From Bacillota bacterium (GTDB lineage: Bacteria; Eremiobacterota; SpSt-956; JAKJGF01), in contig JAKPQU010000271.1 in assembly GCA_029555925.1 (NCBI GenBank), forward strand, positions 1 to 13,333: a stretch of 13,333 nucleotides of DNA, written 5' to 3'. This document shows, piece after piece, positions 1-7,751 of this stretch. Within the stretch, counting starts at the first letter, position 1, and the number at the start of each line of letters is the position of its first letter. The notes under the pieces were generated by a model that had not been told where the DNA came from, made no database searches, and was given only the letters and a program-made list of their open reading frames with translations. Made by a program: the position numbers and the translations under genes.

Positions 1-139
1 TTATAGTTAGTTTCATAACTATCCATAAATAATGACCTCGTAATGCGTAAAGCGTAATGCGTGATGCGCAGGGATTAAACCCGTCACGCGTTACGCGTCA
101 CGACGACTTAAATCCTAATAAGTTATGAAATACACTATA
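1..139. repeat. MITE-like foldback repeat, copy 1
   Basis: This 139-bp unit recurs at 12759-12897 in the same orientation with only two base differences (near 112-115). Its ends form imperfect terminal inverted repeats: positions 2-20 match the reverse complement of 121-139 at 16 of 19 bases. The core is made of GCGTAAT-like steps that pair across the centre, so the whole unit can fold into one long hairpin. It carries no open frame. Length, terminal repeats, possible TA target duplication and two copies fit a non-autonomous miniature inverted-repeat element. The window starts exactly at this copy, so its left flank is unseen and the start may be an assembly break at a repeat. Confidence 0.85.
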
Positions 140-197
140 AACGGGTTTTAGAGCATTTTAAAAAAGAATGTCACTTTAAAAAGAGAGAGGTAATTTC

Positions 198-461
198 ATG
201 TCGGAGAATACGCTAGTGGCAGAACTGGCAAAAAATGTCGGCTTTCCGATTTTACTGTTTATCATATGGATCGCATACCATCGCGCAACAATGAAGATAT
301 TCGAGAAAATAACCGAGACACAATATAGCATATTAAAAGATTTAATTGAAACAAATAACTGCACTATAGGAGCTCTGGCAAGAATTGAATCGAAAATAGA
401 TTCTAATACCTGGTGTCCGTATGTCAGAGAAAAGATGAAAGGAGAGAAAAAGAATGAATGA
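198..461 (+). CDS. Small one-helix membrane protein, possible phage holin (BhlA/UviB-like)
   Basis: An 87-residue protein with a single hydrophobic segment at about residues 14-28 followed by an amphipathic charged tail. This topology matches the small BhlA/UviB-type phage holin-like proteins, which would help export or activate the endolysin encoded at 6242. It is the first gene of the plus-strand operon, just after the MITE. GAGAGG ends 7 bases before ATG 198. It overlaps the next gene by 8 bases. In Mu the lysis genes also lie just before gp25-gp28, which supports a lysis role. The holin function is inferred from topology and position only; it could be another small membrane protein. Confidence 0.55.
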   Translation: MSENTLVAELAKNVGFPILLFIIWIAYHRATMKIFEKITETQYSILKDLIETNNCTIGALARIESKIDSNTWCPYVREKMKGEKKNE

Positions 462-705
462 GGAGAGGCTTTTATTGAAGGGAAGACTCGGGGAGTTAAA
501 CAGGAAGCAACTGGAGCTTAAGAGCGAAGGAAGCGGAATATTAAAACAGCTATCCAGGGGGCTAAACCTGCATTTACATGACGGAGAAATATCGAATATT
601 AATATAAATGAAGTCAACGCGCTTACAAACAGACTCAATAGTATCCACGAAGAGATTAAAGAAAACAAGAAAATAATAAAAGAAATTGAAGAGGAACTTC
701 AGTGA
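454..705 (+). CDS. Small coiled-coil phage protein in the Mu gp25/gp26 position
   Basis: An 83-residue, highly charged, mostly helical protein with heptad-like leucine/isoleucine spacing in both halves and a glycine/histidine-containing break in the middle, so probably a helical hairpin. AAAGGAGA lies 8 bases before the ATG, and the start overlaps the preceding gene. The stop overlaps the GTG start of the terminase small subunit. In Mu the genes just before terminase (gp25, gp26) also encode small helical proteins of unclear role. No specific family is recognised; a structural or packaging-associated role is inferred only from position. Confidence 0.6.
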   Translation: MNEERLLLKGRLGELNRKQLELKSEGSGILKQLSRGLNLHLHDGEISNININEVNALTNRLNSIHEEIKENKKIIKEIEEELQ

Positions 706-1118
706 GCAAGAAAGATGTTTTCTATAACGAAGCGGAAAAACTTTATATTCAGGACCAGTTTACCATCTCGGAAATAGAATCTCGCCTTGGAGTCTGCGAG
801 AAAACCATAAGGACATGGAAAGCAGAAGGAAACTGGGATGAAAAGAAGAGGAAATATCTTCAGGAAAAATCTTCATTCCACGAAGAGCTTTATTCTTTCT
901 CAAGAACACTCATGAAGAAAATCCAGGAAGACTGGGAAGCCGGTGAAAGGGTGGACGCCGGAAGGCTCTACACCCTGACCAGGATACTGCCTATGATAAC
1001 CAAAGTAAAAGATTATGAAGACATTAAATTAACTAAAGAAAAGAACAATATAGAAAAGGGACTCACGGAAGATCTTGTAAAAAATATTGAAAAGGAGATT
1101 CTGGGAATTGAAAAATGA
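702..1118 (+). CDS. Terminase small subunit, DUF1804-like (Mu gp27 position)
   Basis: A 138-residue protein with an N-terminal helix-turn-helix (residues about 8-45; pattern YIQDQFTISEIESRLGV then TIRTWK, ending GNWDEK), as in phage DUF1804 and terminase small subunits. The family recognises phage DNA and presents it to the large subunit for packaging. The rest is helical and charged. The GTG start overlaps the upstream TGA, and GAGGAA lies about 6 bases before it. The 3' end overlaps the large-subunit start, as expected for a stoichiometrically coupled pair. Family assignment rests on the HTH pattern and the immediate terminase neighbour. Confidence 0.8.
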   Translation: MSKKDVFYNEAEKLYIQDQFTISEIESRLGVCEKTIRTWKAEGNWDEKKRKYLQEKSSFHEELYSFSRTLMKKIQEDWEAGERVDAGRLYTLTRILPMITKVKDYEDIKLTKEKNNIEKGLTEDLVKNIEKEILGIEK

Positions 1119-2481
1119 AAGGAAGTATTTTTTGCCATATCAAATGAGATGGCTAAAAGATAACAGTACTATAAAGATATGGGAAAAATCCCGCCGCATA
1201 GGCGCGACCTACGTTCAATCTTATGAAGATGTCCGCGATGCCATTGTAAAGAAAGTTCCCTCCGTATGGTTCTCCTCGGCAGATGAGTCCGCCGCAAAAG
1301 AATATATCGAATACGCAGAACAATGGGCAAAACTTTTTAACGCTGCAGCTAAATACTTAGGGCAGGTAGTATTAGATTCCGACAGGGACATAAAAACTTT
1401 CTCTATTGAATTTACAAACGGAGTAAGGATAAACGCTCTTTCTTCAAACCCGAAGGCATTCCGCTCAAAAGGCGGTAAGGTAGTATTGGATGAATTCGCT
1501 TGGCATGAACAACAGGAAAGATTATGGGCAGCGGCAAGACCATGTATTACATGGGGGTATCCTATGAGAATACTTTCAACCCACAATGGGAAATCCTGCA
1601 GATATTATAAATTCATAGAAGACATCAAAAGAGGACAATTAGACTGGTCATTACATACCACGCCCATACAGCTTGCAGTAAAAGAAGGTCTTGTCGATAA
1701 AATTACAGGAAGAAAAGCTACGGAAAAAGAAAAAGAAGAATGGATTGAAGAGCAGAGAAAAAGCTGTGTCGATGCCCATACATGGCTTCAGGAATATTGC
1801 TGTGTTCCTGTAGATGAAACATCTGCTTTCCTTACATACGAAATGATACAGTCCTGCGAGAGAGATAATCTACTTGATGAAGAAATAAAAGGCGATCTCT
1901 ATATCGGAATGGACATAGGAAGAAAGAAAGACCTCTCTGTTATATGGGGACTAGAGAAACTCGGTACAAGTAAATTCACCCGTATATATAAGGTTTTAGA
2001 GAAAGCACCTTTTAAGTATCAAAGAGAAGTGCTTTTTAAAATACTCAAACATCAAAAATTAAGAAGAGCCTGTATCGATGCCACTGGTCTCGGCATGCAA
2101 CTGGCAGAAGAGGCTCAGGATTATTTCGGTAAATATACGGTAGAAGCAATCACCTTCACTAACCCCCTCAAAGAAGAACTTGCCTATAATTTAAGAATTG
2201 CCTTTGAAGACAAATTAGTATTTATCCCTCCGACACTCGAAGTAAGAGAAGATCTTCACTCTGTAAAAAAAATTACATCGGCATCAGGCAATATCAGATT
2301 TGACACCACAGAAAAAACAGACAGTCACGCAGACAGGTTCTGGGCTCTTGCTCTTTCAAACTACGCTTCTCTTAATTCATCAGGAGATATTCAAGTAGTG
2401 TCCAGAGGTAAAAGAAAAATGACGGAACTTACAAAAGGATATATGAATTTTTCTCCGAGAAGCTTTAAACATCTATTCTAA
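1108..2481 (+). CDS. Terminase large subunit (Mu gp28-like packaging ATPase/nuclease)
   Basis: Motor protein that packages phage DNA into the prohead. The N-terminal ATPase has a Walker-A-like KSRRIGAT (residues about 27-34) and Walker B KVVLDEF with D128-E129. The C-terminal RNase H-like nuclease shows acidic positions in GMDIGRKKDLS (D269), CIDATG (D324) and SHADRFW (D409). At 457 residues it is close to the normal size for the Mu gp28 class. An upstream in-frame TTG at 1087 would add 7 residues, but TTG 1108 has AGGAGA about 9 bases upstream and is preferred. It overlaps the small-subunit gene and precedes the portal by 12 bases. All motifs look intact. Confidence 0.93.
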   Translation: MKNERKYFLPYQMRWLKDNSTIKIWEKSRRIGATYVQSYEDVRDAIVKKVPSVWFSSADESAAKEYIEYAEQWAKLFNAAAKYLGQVVLDSDRDIKTFSIEFTNGVRINALSSNPKAFRSKGGKVVLDEFAWHEQQERLWAAARPCITWGYPMRILSTHNGKSCRYYKFIEDIKRGQLDWSLHTTPIQLAVKEGLVDKITGRKATEKEKEEWIEEQRKSCVDAHTWLQEYCCVPVDETSAFLTYEMIQSCERDNLLDEEIKGDLYIGMDIGRKKDLSVIWGLEKLGTSKFTRIYKVLEKAPFKYQREVLFKILKHQKLRRACIDATGLGMQLAEEAQDYFGKYTVEAITFTNPLKEELAYNLRIAFEDKLVFIPPTLEVREDLHSVKKITSASGNIRFDTTEKTDSHADRFWALALSNYASLNSSGDIQVVSRGKRKMTELTKGYMNFSPRSFKHLF

Positions 2482-2493
2482 GGAGTATTATTT

Positions 2494-3942
2494 ATGCCTA
2501 AAAAATGGTCTTTAATTGAAGAATTTGCCACGAGACAGAGAAGTATAAACTTTTATTTATTAAGCATGTTCTTACCGAACCCCGATCCGGTCTTAAAGAA
2601 ACTCAATAAAGATATTACAATCTATAAAGAACTTTTATCAGAGCCTCATGTGGGGGCATGTGTTCTTTCAAGAAAAGCAGGCGTTCAATCTTTAGAATGG
2701 GGAATAGACAGGGGTAAAGCCAGGTCGGGACAATCAAAGATTATAGAAAAACATTTTAACAATCTGAACATCCAGAAGATTATTTCTGAAATACTGAATG
2801 CCGATTTATTCGGCTATCAGCCTATGGAAGCTATGTGGTATAAAGACGGAAATTTAATACTCCCGGATTTAATAAGTAAACCTCCCGAATGGTTTATATT
2901 CTCTCAGGAAAATACCCTTCGATTTCGTTCAAGAGGAAATTCTATATATGGAGAGGAACTGCCTCCTTATAAATTCCTCTGCCCGACACATCAGGCGACA
3001 TACGATAATCCCTACGGTATACCTTCATTAAGCAAAGTATTCTGGCCTGTGACATTCAAGAAGGGCGGATTGCAGTTCTGGTCAGTTTTTACAGAGAAAT
3101 ACGGGATGCCTGCCATTGTAGGTAAAATTAAACGTGGCGCAACCGACGATGAAAAAGGAAACCTTGCGACGGATCTGGACAATATGATTCAGGATGCCAT
3201 ATTTGTTATCCCAGACGATTCGTCTATAGAATTGCTTGAAGCAGGAGGCAAGGGAGCGTCCGCCCAGATTTACAAAGAACTGATTAATCTCTGCAACGAA
3301 GAAATAAGTAAAGCCATACTGGGGCAAACCCTTACAACTCAAATAGGAGACAAAGGGAGTTATGCCGCAAGTCAGACCCATATGGGAGTAAGGCAGGACA
3401 TACTTGACTCTGACAAAAAGCTTGTAGAAGAAACATTTAATCAGCTCATAAAGTGGATTTATGAGATTAATTTCCCTTCTTCCGGTGAGCTTCCGGTATT
3501 TTCCATGTGGCAGGAAGAAGATGTAGATTTAGAACTGGCACAGAGAGATAAAATCCTTTCGGAAACCGGTATTAAATTCACGAAACAGTATTACATAAAG
3601 AACTATGGCCTGGAAGAAGAAGATTTTGATATAGCGGAGCCGCAGCAGCAGAACACATTCCCGCCCGCGCAATTTGCCGAGCCTGTCCAGGGCGATAAAA
3701 ACCCTGTAAGCGATCTGGAAAATGCCTTGTCGGATAAAGAACTGCAGCAGATTGCAGAAGATTTATTAAGACCTGCAATAGAACTGGTTAAAAACGGGAA
3801 TAGCTACGAAGAGGTTCTTGAAGCTTTATCGGAACAGTATCCGCTAATGGACACTAAAACAATGCAGGATTTATTCGGTAAAGCCATGTTTATAAGTGAA
3901 GGTTTAGGAAGACTTTCGAATATTACAAAGGTGAGAAAGTAA
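2494..3942 (+). CDS. Portal protein, DUF935 family (Mu gp29-like)
   Basis: A 482-residue protein matching the DUF935 portal family that forms the dodecameric DNA entry ring of Mu-type capsids. Visible family features are the N-terminal DPVL..L..D..IY.ELL.EPHVGACV stretch, the central FGYQPMEAMW motif, the NPYG.P.LSKVFWP segment, the FTEKYGMPA motif and the SKAILGQTLTT..G..GSYA block. The C-terminus is acidic and low in complexity (PQQQNTFPPAQFAEP), followed by a helical tail. AAGGAG precedes ATG 2494 at normal distance. It sits between terminase and the MuF gene, the canonical Mu order, and appears full length. Confidence 0.93.
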   Translation: MPKKWSLIEEFATRQRSINFYLLSMFLPNPDPVLKKLNKDITIYKELLSEPHVGACVLSRKAGVQSLEWGIDRGKARSGQSKIIEKHFNNLNIQKIISEILNADLFGYQPMEAMWYKDGNLILPDLISKPPEWFIFSQENTLRFRSRGNSIYGEELPPYKFLCPTHQATYDNPYGIPSLSKVFWPVTFKKGGLQFWSVFTEKYGMPAIVGKIKRGATDDEKGNLATDLDNMIQDAIFVIPDDSSIELLEAGGKGASAQIYKELINLCNEEISKAILGQTLTTQIGDKGSYAASQTHMGVRQDILDSDKKLVEETFNQLIKWIYEINFPSSGELPVFSMWQEEDVDLELAQRDKILSETGIKFTKQYYIKNYGLEEEDFDIAEPQQQNTFPPAQFAEPVQGDKNPVSDLENALSDKELQQIAEDLLRPAIELVKNGNSYEEVLEALSEQYPLMDTKTMQDLFGKAMFISEGLGRLSNITKVRK

Positions 3943-3945
3943 AAA

Positions 3946-4266
3946 ATGGCCACAGAAACCAAGTTCAACCCCGGATTTATTATAGGACTTCCGCCAAAAA
4001 AAGCAATCGAATATTTTCAAAAAAAAAGCAATGTCCTTTCCTGGAACTGGTGGGATGTCTGGCAGAGTGAACATAATAAAGTTTTTACCGTAGCTAAAGT
4101 CACCAAAATGGATATACTTCAGGATATCCGGGAAATGGTTCAAAAGTCTATCGAAAGCGGTATAACTTTCCGGGATTTCCAGAAAGAGCTTGAACCGAAA
4201 CTAAAAGCTAAAGGCTGGTGGGGAAGACAGACGATTGAAACCAAAGATGGCGAGAAAGAAATTTAA
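3946..4266 (+). CDS. MuF (Mu gp30/gpF-like) head morphogenesis protein, N-terminal part ended by in-frame TAA
   Basis: The first 106 codons of a phage Mu gpF/SPP1 gp7-type minor head protein, beginning with the FNPGFIIGLPPKKAIEYFQ motif typical of Mu-class members. The frame ends at TAA 4264-4266, but the same frame continues without any shift into recognisable family sequence ([11 protein letters not shown]...[11 protein letters not shown]). Mu-type relatives usually read ...QLGSP.RLRTIY here, so a single CAA-to-TAA change would explain the interruption. As it stands this piece alone should not be a functional head protein. It starts 3 bases after the portal stop, with AAGGTGAG about 10 bases upstream. 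See the entry at 4345 for the rest. Confidence 0.85.
   Translation: MATETKFNPGFIIGLPPKKAIEYFQKKSNVLSWNWWDVWQSEHNKVFTVAKVTKMDILQDIREMVQKSIESGITFRDFQKELEPKLKAKGWWGRQTIETKDGEKEI
4264..4266 (+). other. In-frame nonsense codon (TAA) inside the MuF gene
   Basis: The codon lies between KDGEKEI and [11 protein letters not shown] in an otherwise continuous 610-codon frame (3946-5775). Other genes of this operon (2481, 3942, 6161, 7288) terminate normally with TAA, so TAA is not generally recoded here. A C-to-T transition of a glutamine CAA codon is the simplest explanation. The alternatives are readthrough or a sequencing error. Confidence 0.85.
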
Positions 4267-4344
4267 CTCGGCTCCCCTTATCGCTTAAGGACTATATATC
4301 AGGCAAATCTTAATACTGCATATCAGGCCGGTAGATACAAACAG

Positions 4345-5775
4345 TTGATGGATAATATAGACAGGCGTCCATACTGGCAATACTGGGCAGTAGAAGATTC
4401 CAGAACCAGACCCGAACACAGAAAGCTTAACGGGAAAGTTTTCCGGTACGACGATCCTTTCTGGAAGAGTTTCTATCCTCCGAACGGATTTAACTGCCGG
4501 TGCAAAGTAATAGCTTTGAGTGAAAGAGACCTGGAACGGATGGGGCTTAAAGTAGAATCCTCGGAAGGAATGCTTTTCACCGAATACAGACTGGTTTCAG
4601 AAAAGACAGGAGAAATGAGACCTGTTACGGTGTATAAAAATCCGGACATGAGAGATCCTGCTACAGGAAAAATTATAAAAATATCTCCTGATGTCGGATG
4701 GAGTTATAATCCGGGAGAAACTTCATGGGAGCCAGACCTGAGTAAATACCCGGAGGATTTAGTAAGGCAGTATAAGAAAGAGACACTCAATGCGGAATTG
4801 GGAAATATACCAGACGAAAAAAGTTCTTCGCTTGAAGATAATAAGGAACAATATCTAAAAAATGCGTCAGATTACACGGAAACCGTAAGACAGGTAATCA
4901 AAGATACATTTAAAAAAGATTTCACCAGTGATATAAGATTTGCAAAAACTGAAGAAGAAGAAAAAGAACTCTTCAAGGATATATCTCCCGACGCGCCGGG
5001 ATATTACGACATTAAAGGTGATTACATTGCATTCAGGCAGATTGTAGCAAAGAATATATCAGAACAATCAGACAACAGGGAGATATATCAATGTATCGTA
5101 ATTCATGAACCCGGACATGCTATTGACAGGGGAATTTCAGGATGGACTAAGTTTACCGAAGAATCTTCCACCGAATTAATAAGCGAACGATTGACTGTGG
5201 ATAACGTAGACGGTGTAAGGGCAGAAAGATTTCTTCGACAGGATTGCTCTTATCATCCGCAGCGCATCAGTGCACTGTTACAATTGATACCTGTTTATAA
5301 AGATCCGGATGCTCTTTACGAAAAACTTATCTCCTTGAAACAACTGGATACTACCGAAGAAAAATCAAGGGAACTCAGGCAGGATTTCGAAAAAGATTTA
5401 TCTATTCGCTCCGGGATAAAATCACAGTCTAAGTTCGAGGAATTACTAAAGAATATAATAAATAATCAGGACTTGAGAAATATCCCGGATAATGATACAA
5501 TAATAAGAGAAATAGAAAATCATTTTGCCACAAAAACCTACGATAAACAGATACTGCACGCGCGGTTATTATTGTCAGATATAGATAATAAAGTAAAAGA
5601 AAAAATTCAAAAAGGGTTCCCGGAAAAAGAAGCTGTTAAATGGGGAGAGGAAGAGAAAAGAAATTACAGAGAGCTTATAAACAGCTTAAAAGAAAAGAAG
5701 AATAAAGACGAAATAAATGAAGATAGCAACAGAATAATAGAAAATCAATTAATGAGGTGGTGGCTACGAATATGA
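4345..5775 (+). CDS. MuF C-terminal part: head domain remainder fused to HEPGH zinc-metallopeptidase-like domain (candidate MuF toxin)
   Basis: Continuation of the interrupted MuF gene in the same frame; family homology actually resumes at 4267. In joined numbering, residues 154-187 hold the hallmark [16 protein letters not shown]...[12 protein letters not shown] of SPP1 gp7/Mu gpF head proteins. After a linker (about residues 230-300), a distinct domain contains [10 protein letters not shown] (H387, E388, H391), an HExxH zinc motif, followed by TEESSTE (E405/E406), placed like a gluzincin third ligand, and CSYHPQR. A long charged helical tail follows. Phage MuF proteins with variable C-terminal domains are known as polymorphic toxins; the next, ATGA-coupled gene fits an immunity gene. 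TTG 4345 or ATG 4348 has no clear ribosome binding site, so independent translation is doubtful. Confidence 0.8.
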   Translation: MMDNIDRRPYWQYWAVEDSRTRPEHRKLNGKVFRYDDPFWKSFYPPNGFNCRCKVIALSERDLERMGLKVESSEGMLFTEYRLVSEKTGEMRPVTVYKNPDMRDPATGKIIKISPDVGWSYNPGETSWEPDLSKYPEDLVRQYKKETLNAELGNIPDEKSSSLEDNKEQYLKNASDYTETVRQVIKDTFKKDFTSDIRFAKTEEEEKELFKDISPDAPGYYDIKGDYIAFRQIVAKNISEQSDNREIYQCIVIHEPGHAIDRGISGWTKFTEESSTELISERLTVDNVDGVRAERFLRQDCSYHPQRISALLQLIPVYKDPDALYEKLISLKQLDTTEEKSRELRQDFEKDLSIRSGIKSQSKFEELLKNIINNQDLRNIPDNDTIIREIENHFATKTYDKQILHARLLLSDIDNKVKEKIQKGFPEKEAVKWGEEEKRNYRELINSLKEKKNKDEINEDSNRIIENQLMRWWLRI

Positions 5776-6161
5776 CTATGGATGAAATGGAACTGGAACT
5801 ATCAATACTTCCCTCTATAAGTGATTATATAATAGAGGGAAAAAAGGATTTAGAAACTGTAGAATTATTCGTAAAATACTTCCTCGACAGTTATCCGATG
5901 GAAAAATATAATTACCTCCATGATGCTTTAAATCTTGCAAAAGGTTTACCTGTAGATAAAAACTCCTTATTAAAAAGTAGAGCATGGGAATTTATTGATA
6001 CAAGATTATACGCAAAAGCTGAAAAATTACGGAATGCCTCAACTGAAGAAGAGGGTATATTCCTGGATAAAGTAAAAAAAATTGTTAGTTTTATGGACAA
6101 CAAGGAACAGTCATCTTATTTATCTTCTATAAAATTAATGCTTCATCCACTCTTGCCGTAA
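5772..6161 (+). CDS. Unrecognised acidic protein; candidate immunity partner of the MuF toxin
   Basis: About 129 residues from ATG 5772; a GTG at 5757 would extend it by 5. ATG 5772 overlaps the MuF stop as ATGA, and GAGGTGG lies 11 bases upstream, suggesting translational coupling. The protein is acidic in its N-terminal half and predicted mostly helical, with no membrane segment or signal. No family is recognised. A small soluble acidic protein directly behind a MuF gene with a variable C-terminal domain is the usual location of immunity proteins. The role is inferred from position only. It could instead be an unrelated phage accessory protein. A perfect 8-bp inverted repeat (5811-5818 with 5832-5839) lies early in the coding region. 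Confidence 0.65.
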   Translation: MTMDEMELELSILPSISDYIIEGKKDLETVELFVKYFLDSYPMEKYNYLHDALNLAKGLPVDKNSLLKSRAWEFIDTRLYAKAEKLRNASTEEEGIFLDKVKKIVSFMDNKEQSSYLSSIKLMLHPLLP

Positions 6162-6186
6162 TTATCTTACCAATATTCCTTAATGG

Positions 6187-6240
6187 AAAAATATCCCGCC
6201 CTGCATTACTATGAAATCAAAAAGGAGGCGGGATATTTTT
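6187..6240 (+). promoter_or_regulatory. 14-bp stem hairpin covering the endolysin ribosome binding site
   Basis: AAAAATATCCCGCC (6187-6200) pairs perfectly with 6227-6240 across a 26-base loop. AGGAGG (6223-6228) lies at the loop/stem border, and ATG 6242 follows the stem by one base. The U-rich 3' arm also resembles a rho-independent terminator for the upstream genes. It could therefore end most transcripts after 6161, mask the endolysin start, or do both. Confidence 0.6.
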
Positions 6241-6241
6241 T

Positions 6242-7288
6242 ATGAAGAAGAAAATATATATTGACCCCGGTCACGGCGACATAGGAAAAGACTTCGGGGC
6301 AATCGGATCCGACGGAACCAGAGAAGCTGATATAGCGCTTACTATTGCCGTACTTGCAAAAAAGAATTTAGAAACCAACGGATATGAGGTGTTTTTATCC
6401 AGACAGGGAGATATGACCAGTTTCCCGATATCTAGCAGCAAGCTCGGCGATCTGCCTTCCAGAACCCAGGACGCAAACAAAAAAGAATGTGATTTGTTTA
6501 TTTCCATCCACTGCAATGCGAACGATAATGCATCTGCAAGCGGAACGGAAATATATCATTGCCCCGATTCCGCAGGGGGAAAAAAACTTGCAAAGGCAAT
6601 ATTAAACGAAGTTCTGTATCTCCAAAAAATCAAGAAAGGAAAATACAAAACAGACAAGACCCTTTTAAACCTATGGGATTTTACCAATCGCGGAGTAAAA
6701 GAAGCTGATTATTATGTTTTAATTAATACGGATATGACAGCCGTATTATGCGAAACACTATTTATGTCCAATCCGGATGATCTGAAATTACTCAAAACCT
6801 TAGAATTCCAGGCAGCTTACGCCCAGGCAATTACTTCAGGTGTCAATAAATATTTTAATGTAAAACCAACAGAGAAACCAGTGGCAACAGGAGTAGCAGG
6901 TAAATATTCGGATTTAATAAAGAAATATTCAAAGCAGTACAGCCTTGACGAAAAATTCGTAGACGCTATAATCCAGCAGGAAAGCAGCTACGACCCTAAA
7001 GCCGTAAGTATCCACAACGCGAAAGGATTAATGCAATTACTCCCAGGGACTTTCGCGGGATGCCTGAAGACTCTTAAGCTTCCTGAAAATTCAGATCCTT
7101 TTAATCCTGAAATTAATATTCAGTGCGGATGTTACCACCTTTCATACCTGAAATCCCTCTTCGGTATTTCAAAAGAAGATAACAGCCGGTCAACGCAATT
7201 ACTCATTGCATGTGCTTATAATCAGGGGCAGAATACTATCGGCATGATATATGCTCGCGAAGTAATAGGAAGAATAAAAAATGCTTAA
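6242..7288 (+). CDS. Two-domain endolysin: N-acetylmuramoyl-L-alanine amidase (amidase_3) plus lytic transglycosylase (SLT)
   Basis: A 348-residue peptidoglycan hydrolase. Residues 1-205 are an amidase_3 domain, with zinc ligands H11 (IDPGHG), E28 (READ) and H90 (SIHCN) and catalytic E171 (CETLFMSN); it cleaves the MurNAc-L-Ala bond. After a short linker (208-220), residues 221-348 are a soluble-lytic-transglycosylase domain with catalytic E247 (QQESSYDP), AKGLMQLLPGT, NIQCGCYHLSYL and AYNQGQNT motifs; it cleaves the glycan strand. There is no signal peptide, so release would need a holin such as the 198-461 product. Its position inside the head cluster, just before gpG, is unusual. Start: AGGAGG 6223-6228, 13 bases upstream and within a hairpin. 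Confidence 0.92.
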   Translation: MKKKIYIDPGHGDIGKDFGAIGSDGTREADIALTIAVLAKKNLETNGYEVFLSRQGDMTSFPISSSKLGDLPSRTQDANKKECDLFISIHCNANDNASASGTEIYHCPDSAGGKKLAKAILNEVLYLQKIKKGKYKTDKTLLNLWDFTNRGVKEADYYVLINTDMTAVLCETLFMSNPDDLKLLKTLEFQAAYAQAITSGVNKYFNVKPTEKPVATGVAGKYSDLIKKYSKQYSLDEKFVDAIIQQESSYDPKAVSIHNAKGLMQLLPGTFAGCLKTLKLPENSDPFNPEINIQCGCYHLSYLKSLFGISKEDNSRSTQLLIACAYNQGQNTIGMIYAREVIGRIKNA

Positions 7289-7748
7289 TCCTACAATCGA
7301 AATCCAGAGCAAAGCAATTCAAGATTATTTTAATCAGGCTCAGAGAAAACTCGGAGACCTTACTCCTCTCATGAAAACCATTTCCGAGACCATGCATACT
7401 GCAGTTCAGAGAAATTTCCAGACGGAGGGAGCGAGACTTCCCAGAGGGAAATGGCAGGAACTTGCGGATTCAACAAAAAAAGAGAGGGCGAAAATAGGCA
7501 AATGGCCTGGCTCTATATTACAGGTAAATAGAAATTTACTTGGAGGCATTTCCCCTGATTACGATTCTACAACTGCGGTAGTGGGTTCCAATATGCCATT
7601 TAAAACCGGGTACGCTGCTATTCATCATTTCGGAGGAAAAGCAGGGAAGAATAAGAAAGTCACTATTCCAGCAAGACCATTCTTTGAATTGACAGATGAA
7701 GACATGAGAGATGTTGAGCAGGATGCAATAGATTACCTGGAGAAATGA
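7281..7748 (+). CDS. Phage virion morphogenesis protein, Mu gpG-like
   Basis: A 155-residue protein of the Mu gpG/virion morphogenesis family, associated with head completion and tail attachment. Family features are the N-terminal amphipathic helices, LPRGKWQELADSTKK, GSILQVNRNLLGGI, the VGSNMPFKTGYAAIHHFGG strand-turn region and the C-terminal IPARPFFELTDED. It overlaps the endolysin stop by 8 bases, with AGGAAG about 9 bases upstream. In Mu the next genes would be the head protease/scaffold and major capsid protein. Here the operon instead ends in a hairpin facing the early operon, so this is the last recognisable late gene. Confidence 0.88.
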   Translation: MLNPTIEIQSKAIQDYFNQAQRKLGDLTPLMKTISETMHTAVQRNFQTEGARLPRGKWQELADSTKKERAKIGKWPGSILQVNRNLLGGISPDYDSTTAVVGSNMPFKTGYAAIHHFGGKAGKNKKVTIPARPFFELTDEDMRDVEQDAIDYLEK

Positions 7749-7751
7749 AAA

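Noticed and set aside
24..115. CRISPR or tandem satellite from the GCGTAAT-like steps
   Set aside because: The steps are degenerate and arranged to pair across a centre, with no regular repeat-spacer structure.
1221..1586. Minus-strand open frame opposite the terminase gene
   Set aside because: It is a shadow of the terminase coding strand with no ribosome binding site and no recognisable protein pattern.
4264..4266. Alternative genetic code (TAA read as an amino acid)
   Set aside because: Several other genes in the same operon end in TAA exactly where family length and the next gene's start predict, so a general recoding is not supported.
4345..5775. Independent gene starting at 4345/4348 by design
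   Set aside because: Conserved head-protein sequence begins before this point, directly after the TAA, and no ribosome binding site precedes the TTG/ATG. It is listed as the continuation of an interrupted gene.
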